Positions 63,344 to 64,000 of a DNA stretch of 64,000 bases are shown piece after piece; positions within the stretch are counted from its first letter, which is position 1, and each line of letters starts with the position of its first letter. Made by a program: the position numbers and the translations under genes. This DNA comes from an uncultured Bacteroidota bacterium (GTDB lineage Bacteria > Bacteroidota > Bacteroidia > Bacteroidales > UBA12077): positions 22,877 through 86,876 of the forward strand of contig CAJXLK010000016.1 of NCBI GenBank assembly GCA_913055635.1, in the 5' to 3' direction. The notes under the pieces were generated by a model. The model worked only from the letters and a program-made list of their open reading frames with translations. It was not told the origin of the DNA and ran no database searches.

Positions 63344-64000
63344 ATGCCAGGGAAACTGATTGCAGCCACCTGCCAGTATCCTGTGGATAAGGATATCCGA
63401 AGGAATCTTTCCTATACCCTGCTGCAGATGGAAATTGCCCGTTCCAGGGGTGCAGATATTGTTCATTTTTCCGAGTGCAGCCTTAGTGGTTACGCTTCTA
63501 TGGATTTCAGTCATATCCGCGAGCAGGATGAACCGGTGTTGCAAGATGCCCTGGAGCAGGTCAAAGAGAAGGCCCGTGAACTGAATCTCTGGGTTATCCC
63601 GGGGTGCCACCATTTTACGGAGGGACAAACCAAACCATACAATAGCCTTTTTTTGATCGATAACCAGGGAGAAATACGGGGCAGATATGATAAACGCCTT
63701 TTGACTGACGGGGATGCCGGCTGTGATATGAAACATTATATGCCCGGTAAGGGGCCTTTGACCTTCCGGATCAATGGTGTGAACTGCGGCTTGATAATTT
63801 GCCATGAATGGCGCTATCCTGAAATATACAGGGAATATATGCGGATGGATACCGAGTTGGTTTTTCAGTCCTGGTATGATGGGAATCTTACTGGTCGAGG
63901 TTACCGGGAAAGCGGCAGGGAATTGGGAAATCTGATTGTTGGAACCGTTAAGGGCAATGCCGCCAATAACTATTTATGGATCAGCGCCAGCAACACCAGC
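63344..64000 (+). CDS. Carbon-nitrogen hydrolase (nitrilase superfamily), 3' end beyond window
   Basis: The 219 visible residues contain the full catalytic triad of the superfamily: Glu44 (VHFSECSLSGY), Lys117 (GRYDKRLLTD) and Cys153 (GLIICHEWRYPE). It should hydrolyse an amide or carbamoyl bond of a small molecule; the substrate cannot be inferred. The frame is open to the window end. It is the second gene of a pair with the small membrane protein. Confidence 0.92.
   Translation, partial: MPGKLIAATCQYPVDKDIRRNLSYTLLQMEIARSRGADIVHFSECSLSGYASMDFSHIREQDEPVLQDALEQVKEKARELNLWVIPGCHHFTEGQTKPYNSLFLIDNQGEIRGRYDKRLLTDGDAGCDMKHYMPGKGPLTFRINGVNCGLIICHEWRYPEIYREYMRMDTELVFQSWYDGNLTGRGYRESGRELGNLIVGTVKGNAANNYLWISASNTS

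Overview
The window is a chromosomal segment of a Bacteroidota bacterium, most likely an anaerobic Bacteroidales/Marinilabiliales-type organism. The signs are a type IX secretion C-terminal sorting domain, a FecR/ECF sigma pair, TAnnTTTG-type promoter boxes, a GSCFA protein, a C69 dipeptidase, DUF4878 and DUF4168 lipoprotein/exported families, and ferredoxin-based energy metabolism (KorAB plus Rnf). No phage, plasmid or complete insertion sequence was seen. The genus is inference.

Layout. 1-5.8 kb: a GSCFA protein cut by the window edge, a monoacylglycerol-lipase-like hydrolase, tRNA-Arg(UCG) and a large soluble hybrid histidine kinase. 5.9-8.6 kb: a C69 dipeptidase and a small helical protein. 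9.1-15.6 kb: an RND efflux set (outer-membrane lipoprotein, periplasmic adaptor, inner-membrane pump). 15.8-23.7 kb: an orphan glycine-betaine-type binding lipoprotein, a DUF4878 lipoprotein, a modular T9SS cargo protein, a beta-helix protein and a periplasmic trehalase. 23.9-30.0 kb: a curli-like amyloid locus. Three curlin-repeat proteins and a FecR-type anti-sigma protein whose own C-terminus consists of curlin-like repeats form one minus-strand run, divergent from an ECF sigma factor. 30.2-36.7 kb: an FGE-sulfatase-domain protein, a DUF4168 protein, a DUF362/ferredoxin protein and a chemoreceptor with two CZB modules. 36.8-39.5 kb: an mlaEFD lipid-transport operon. 39.9-42.7 kb: korAB. 44.3-49.9 kb: rseC-rnfBCDGEA. 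50-64 kb: a degenerate hybrid kinase, a Gate-domain transporter, two tandem micro-lipoproteins, a large BNR/Vps10-type exported protein, a nitroreductase, an Omp85-type protein, an SDR, an AT-rich FkbM methyltransferase, a 60-residue membrane protein and a nitrilase-superfamily enzyme cut by the window edge.

How genes work together: KorAB reduces ferredoxin that Rnf can reoxidise while moving ions. The efflux genes form one tripartite pump. MlaEFD moves lipids between membranes. The sigma/FecR-curlin/curlin locus looks like an extracellular fibre system whose regulator carries the fibre's own repeat.

Three kinds of repeated non-coding sequence run through the window. (1) Arrays of the perfect palindrome GACCCCGCTTAGCGGGGTC sit directly after stop codons, twice inside apparent operons. 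(2) Four ~60-nt hairpins have 13-nt arms that covary and a conserved 33-34-nt loop; three of them lie just upstream of genes. (3) A ~22-nt motif ending AATAAGTC occurs four times, three times just before a start codon. These elements and the FecR-curlin fusion are the most unusual content.
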